Positions 61,004 to 64,000 of a stretch of 64,000 nt of DNA are shown piece by piece. The translations under genes and the position numbers were made by a program. The number at the start of each line of letters is the position of its first letter. Positions within the stretch are counted from its first letter, which is position 1. The stretch is from Streptomyces mesophilus (GTDB lineage Bacteria > Actinomycetota > Actinomycetes > Streptomycetales > Streptomycetaceae), in contig NZ_JAAKZW010000001.1 of the NCBI RefSeq assembly GCF_011044995.1, positions 62,001 to 126,000 on the forward strand. Reading direction: 5' to 3'. The notes under the pieces were generated by a model, which was given only the letters and a program-made list of their open reading frames with translations, did no database searches and was not told the DNA's origin.

Positions 61004-62590
61004 TCAGAACGTGTCGACGGGGACATGCGCGCCCCATACATCGCGCAGCGCATGGGCGACTTCGCCGCCCGTCGCACGGTGCCGCAGCGCCTCCCGCATC
61101 GGGAACAGCACGTTGTCGCTGCCCCGGGCTGCGGTGCGCAGGTCGTCGAGCGCCCGCTCGACCGCATCGCCGTCCCGCTCCTTGCGCAGGAGGGCCAGCC
61201 GCTCGCACTGCTCGGCCTCGATCCTCGGATCGACGCGCAGCGGCTCGTAGGGCTCCTCCTCGTCGAGGGCGTACTTGTTCACGCCGACGACGGTCCGCTC
61301 CTGATGGTCGATCTCCAGCGCGACGCGGTACGCGGACCGTTCGATCTCGGACTTCTGGAAGCCCTGTTCGATCGCGGCGACGGCGCCGCCGCGGTCCTCC
61401 ACCGCCTGGATCAACTCCATGGCCGCCGCCTCGATGTCGTCGGTCATCGACTCCACGACGTAGGACCCGGCGAACGGGTCGACGGTGCGCGTGACGTCGG
61501 TCTCGTACGCGATGACCTGCTGGGTGCGCAGGGCAAGCCGTGCCGCCTTCTGCGTGGGCAGCGCGATGGCCTCGTCGTAGGAATTGGTGTGCAGGGACTG
61601 CGTGCCGCCGAGCACCGCACCGAGTCCTTGCAGCGCGACGCGGACGAGGTTCACCTCGGGCTGCTGCGCGGTGAGCTGCACGCCCGCCGTCTGGGTGTGG
61701 AAGCGCAGCATCTGCGACTTGGGGTTCTTCGCTCCGAACTCGTCGCGCATGATGCGCGCCCACATGCGGCGTGCGGCCCGGAACTTGGCGACTTCCTCCA
61801 GCAGGGTCGTCCTCGCGACGAAGAAGAACGAAAGGCGCGGCGCGAAGTCGTCCACGTCCAAGCCGGCGGCGATCGCCGTCCGTACGTATTCCTTCGCATT
61901 GGCGAGGGTGAACGCGATCTCCTGCACGGGCGTGGCCCCGGCCTCCGCCATGTGATAGCCGGAGATCGAGATGGTGTTCCAGCGCGGCAGCTCGCGGTGG
62001 CAGTAGGCGAAAATGTCGCTGATCAGCCGCAGCGACTGCTTCGGCGGGAAGATGTACGTGCCGCGGGCGATGTACTCCTTGAGCACATCGTTCTGGATCG
62101 TGCCGGTCAGCCGGCTGCCGCTCACACCCTGTTCGGCCGCGACCAGCTGGTACATCAGGAGCAGGGTCGACGCAGGCGCGTTGATCGTCATCGACGTGGA
62201 GACCTTGTCCAGCGGCAGGCCCTGGAACAGGGTGCGCATGTCGTCGAGCGAGTCGATGGCGACACCGACCTTGCCGACCTCGCCCTGCGCCACCGCCTCG
62301 TCCGAGTCGTGCCCCATCTGCGTCGGCAGATCGAATGCCACGCTCAGGCCGCCGGTACCGGCATTGACCAGCTCGTGATAGCGCTCGTTGGACTCCTTCG
62401 CCGTGCCGAACCCGGCGTACTGGCGCATCGTCCAGGGCCGCCCCGTGTACATCGTGGGATAGACGCCGCGGGTGAACGGATACCGGCCGGGCGCTCCGAG
62501 GCGGGCGTCGGCGTCGAATTCCGCCAGGTCCCAGCCGTCGTAGAGCGGCTTGATGGGCAGGCCGGACTCACTGCGCGCAACGGGTTCCAC
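61004..62590 (-). CDS. Methylmalonyl-CoA mutase large subunit (two-subunit type)
   Basis: This 528-aa protein is the TIM-barrel catalytic part ([76 protein letters not shown]) and ends without a B12 domain. Tyr58 in RQYAGF and Arg188 in KQSLRLISD sit where methylmalonyl-CoA mutase has Tyr89 and Arg207. Isobutyryl-CoA mutase has Phe and Gln there, so methylmalonyl-CoA specificity is predicted. It converts methylmalonyl-CoA to succinyl-CoA. It is the first gene of the leftward operon. No epimerase or MeaB-type chaperone gene is in the window. Confidence 0.9.
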   Translation of the reverse strand: MEPVARSESGLPIKPLYDGWDLAEFDADARLGAPGRYPFTRGVYPTMYTGRPWTMRQYAGFGTAKESNERYHELVNAGTGGLSVAFDLPTQMGHDSDEAVAQGEVGKVGVAIDSLDDMRTLFQGLPLDKVSTSMTINAPASTLLLMYQLVAAEQGVSGSRLTGTIQNDVLKEYIARGTYIFPPKQSLRLISDIFAYCHRELPRWNTISISGYHMAEAGATPVQEIAFTLANAKEYVRTAIAAGLDVDDFAPRLSFFFVARTTLLEEVAKFRAARRMWARIMRDEFGAKNPKSQMLRFHTQTAGVQLTAQQPEVNLVRVALQGLGAVLGGTQSLHTNSYDEAIALPTQKAARLALRTQQVIAYETDVTRTVDPFAGSYVVESMTDDIEAAAMELIQAVEDRGGAVAAIEQGFQKSEIERSAYRVALEIDHQERTVVGVNKYALDEEEPYEPLRVDPRIEAEQCERLALLRKERDGDAVERALDDLRTAARGSDNVLFPMREALRHRATGGEVAHALRDVWGAHVPVDTF

Positions 62591-62603
62591 GACAATCTCC
62601 CTT

Positions 62604-62637
62604 GGTACTCGATATCGTCAAGACGGTACTCAGTACC
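62604..62637. promoter_or_regulatory. Candidate TetR operator between mutase operon and TetR gene
   Basis: GGTACT-C-AGTACC (62625-62637) is a perfect palindrome. A further GGTACTC half-site lies at 62604-62610 and GATATC at 62611-62616. The block is 14 bases from the mutase start and about 55 from the TetR start, so a bound repressor would block the operon. Confidence 0.5.
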
Positions 62638-62690
62638 ATTCCGGGAGGCAAGTGGCCCTCACATGCCGGGACGAGGAAGGATGGGCGATC

Positions 62691-63371
62691 ATGAGCAAGC
62701 CACCTGTGCGGACCCGTCTCGCCGACGCCGCGTTCGCCCTCTTCGACGAGCGCGGGTACGAGCAGACCACCGTCGACGACATCGCCGAACGCGCCGAGGT
62801 CGGACGCTCGACGTTCTTCCGGTACTACCGGTCCAAGGAAGAAGTGATCTTCCCGGACCACGACCGGCTCCTCGACCTGATCAGGGACCGGCTGAACACG
62901 TCGAGCAGCGGCACCGCCCTGGTCGCCGTCTCCGACGCCGTCCGCCTCGTACTGCTGCACTACTTGGAGGAGGGCGACCTCGCCCGCCGCCGCTACCGCC
63001 TCACGAGCAAGGTCTCCGCGCTGCGCGACCGCGAGATCGCGAGCGTGGCCCGTTATCAGCGTCTGTTCCGCGAGTTCATCGCGGACTGGATGGGTGATCC
63101 GACCGAAGCAGCGTCTCTGCGCGCCGAGTTGATGGCGGCGAACGTGGTCGCGGCCCACAACCACGTACTGCGCCGATGGCTGCGCGGGGAGTCCTCCGAC
63201 CCTGCGGCGGAGGTGGACGAGGCGATGCGCGAGGTGCTGGCTCTCTTCCCCGCGCGTTCGTCCGAGTCCGGATCCCTTGGTGACGGCACCACCGTCGTGG
63301 CGTTCCGGACCGGCCAGGACCTCGAAGCCCTCCTCCCCCAGTTGCGGCGTCTTGTCGAGGAAGGGCCCTGA
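62691..63371 (+). CDS. TetR/AcrR-family regulator
   Basis: This 226-aa single TetR protein has an HTH at about residues 10-55 (LADAAFALFDERGYEQTTVD, VGRSTFFRYYRSKEEVIF) and a helical ligand domain. The start at 62691 has GAGGAAGG ten bases upstream. It is divergent from the propionyl-CoA carboxylase/mutase operon with a palindrome between them, so it is the likely repressor of that operon and of itself. It is unlike the tandem TetR proteins in length. Confidence 0.9.
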   Translation: MSKPPVRTRLADAAFALFDERGYEQTTVDDIAERAEVGRSTFFRYYRSKEEVIFPDHDRLLDLIRDRLNTSSSGTALVAVSDAVRLVLLHYLEEGDLARRRYRLTSKVSALRDREIASVARYQRLFREFIADWMGDPTEAASLRAELMAANVVAAHNHVLRRWLRGESSDPAAEVDEAMREVLALFPARSSESGSLGDGTTVVAFRTGQDLEALLPQLRRLVEEGP

Positions 63372-63525
63372 GGACATCCACCGAGGCGGTCGGCTAACCC
63401 GGGCGAGCGTCCGGCGACCGCGCTCCGCCGTTTGGTCCAGTTGCGGGCCGACATGGCGCGTGTGACGTTTTCCGGAGGGCTACGGAGCGCGTCCGATCGC
63501 GCTCGCCCCGGCGACCGGAGGAACC

Positions 63526-64000
63526 ATGTCGTACACGCCGAAGGCCGCCAGTGCGGCCACCGCCGCAGTGAACCGGGCCGCCGTGGCCCTGTATGACTTC
63601 GCGGACCGTGAGGACTTCGAGACCTCACGGCGCGGCCTGGTCGCTCCGATCCCCGACGGGAAGATCCCCCTCGCCGACGGCTCCCTCCTCTTCGACGCGA
63701 GCAGCACAGCGTTCCTGAACGGGGACGCCGAAGCACCCGACACGGTCAATCCGAGCCTGTGGCGCCAGTCGCAGATCATTCACGAGCCCGGCCTCTACAA
63801 AGTCGTGGACCGCCTCTACCAGGTACGGAACACCGACACCGGCAACCTGACGATCGTGGAGGGCGACGACGGGCTGATCGTCATCGACTGCGCCACCTCC
63901 GTCGAGGCCGCGAGCGCGGCCATGGCGCTCTTCCGCGAGCACGTGGCCGACAAGCCGGTGGCGGCCGTGATCTACACGCACACACACATCGACCACTACG
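63526..64000 (+). CDS. Alkyl sulfatase, MBL fold (SdsA-type), copy 3, N-terminal part
   Basis: 158 residues are visible and the gene runs off the window. It matches the other two copies (EAPDTVNPSLWRQSQII, YQVRNTDTGNLTIVEGDDGL) and reaches the metal motif THTHIDHY at 151-158. ATG 63526 has GGAGG five bases upstream. It stands 154 bases after the TetR gene on the same strand; that gap holds no gene. Confidence 0.88.
   Translation, partial: MSYTPKAASAATAAVNRAAVALYDFADREDFETSRRGLVAPIPDGKIPLADGSLLFDASSTAFLNGDAEAPDTVNPSLWRQSQIIHEPGLYKVVDRLYQVRNTDTGNLTIVEGDDGLIVIDCATSVEAASAAMALFREHVADKPVAAVIYTHTHIDHY

Noticed and set aside
60975..61763. A possible 263-residue N-terminal extension of the carboxylase beta subunit
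   Set aside because: It overlaps the mutase gene out of frame. ATG 60974 has a ribosome-binding site and gives the family's normal N-terminus.
63372..63525. Regulatory element or small gene between TetR and alkyl sulfatase 3
   Set aside because: No palindrome, promoter match or coding frame with a ribosome-binding site was convincing beyond the GGAGG of the sulfatase.
1..64000. CRISPR arrays, tRNA or rRNA genes, insertion sequences, attachment sites
   Set aside because: No repeat array, cloverleaf-like gene, transposase or integrase sequence was recognised by reading; a dedicated search could not be run.

Overview
The window is very GC-rich with strong GC3 codon bias, and it carries families typical of streptomycetes: large secreted S8 peptidases, an LPxTG/thioester surface protein, an acyl-CoA carboxylase epsilon subunit and many TetR regulators. 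It therefore looks like chromosomal DNA of Streptomyces or a close relative. No rRNA, tRNA, IS element, CRISPR array or phage gene was recognised.

Bases 1-17,900 are a secreted-protease island. It begins with the tail of a TPR-rich protein, then a TusA-fold protein without the usual CPxP motif, whose stop overlaps the start of the first subtilase. Four paralogous secreted subtilases follow in tandem (1,108-1,270 aa), each with an intact D-H-S triad. A regulator with an N-terminal winged HTH and a C-terminal LuxR HTH sits divergently between the third and fourth. Bases 17,900-20,400 hold a thioester-domain LPDTG surface protein and a SpoIIAA-like protein.

Bases 20,400-52,520 are a large acyl-CoA catabolic island. 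It contains two complete alkyl-sulfatase-family hydrolases (a third begins at 63,526), an alcohol dehydrogenase, an aldehyde dehydrogenase, two acyl-CoA ligases, an alpha-methylacyl-CoA racemase, four acyl-CoA dehydrogenases (two forming an alpha/beta-type pair), two split MaoC hydratase pairs, two SDRs, two SCPx-type thiolases, an HMG-CoA-synthase-like/DUF35 fusion, a free DUF35 protein, an enoyl-CoA hydratase-like protein, a TesB thioesterase and an MFS transporter. Regulators are two tandem-TetR proteins and a LysR. Read as a pathway (inference): sulfate ester to alcohol, aldehyde, acid and acyl-CoA, then racemisation and beta-oxidation of a methyl-branched or sterol-like side chain. Several divergent promoter regions share sequence elements, suggesting one regulon.

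Bases 52,560-56,820 hold membrane and lipoprotein genes, including a SulP transporter broken by a frameshift. Bases 56,900-62,600 are an operon for propionyl-CoA disposal: methylmalonyl-CoA mutase large subunit, carboxylase beta and epsilon subunits, the mutase B12 subunit and the biotinylated carboxylase alpha subunit. It is divergent from a TetR gene with a candidate operator between them. This operon could consume propionyl-CoA released by the catabolic island. The window ends inside a third alkyl sulfatase.
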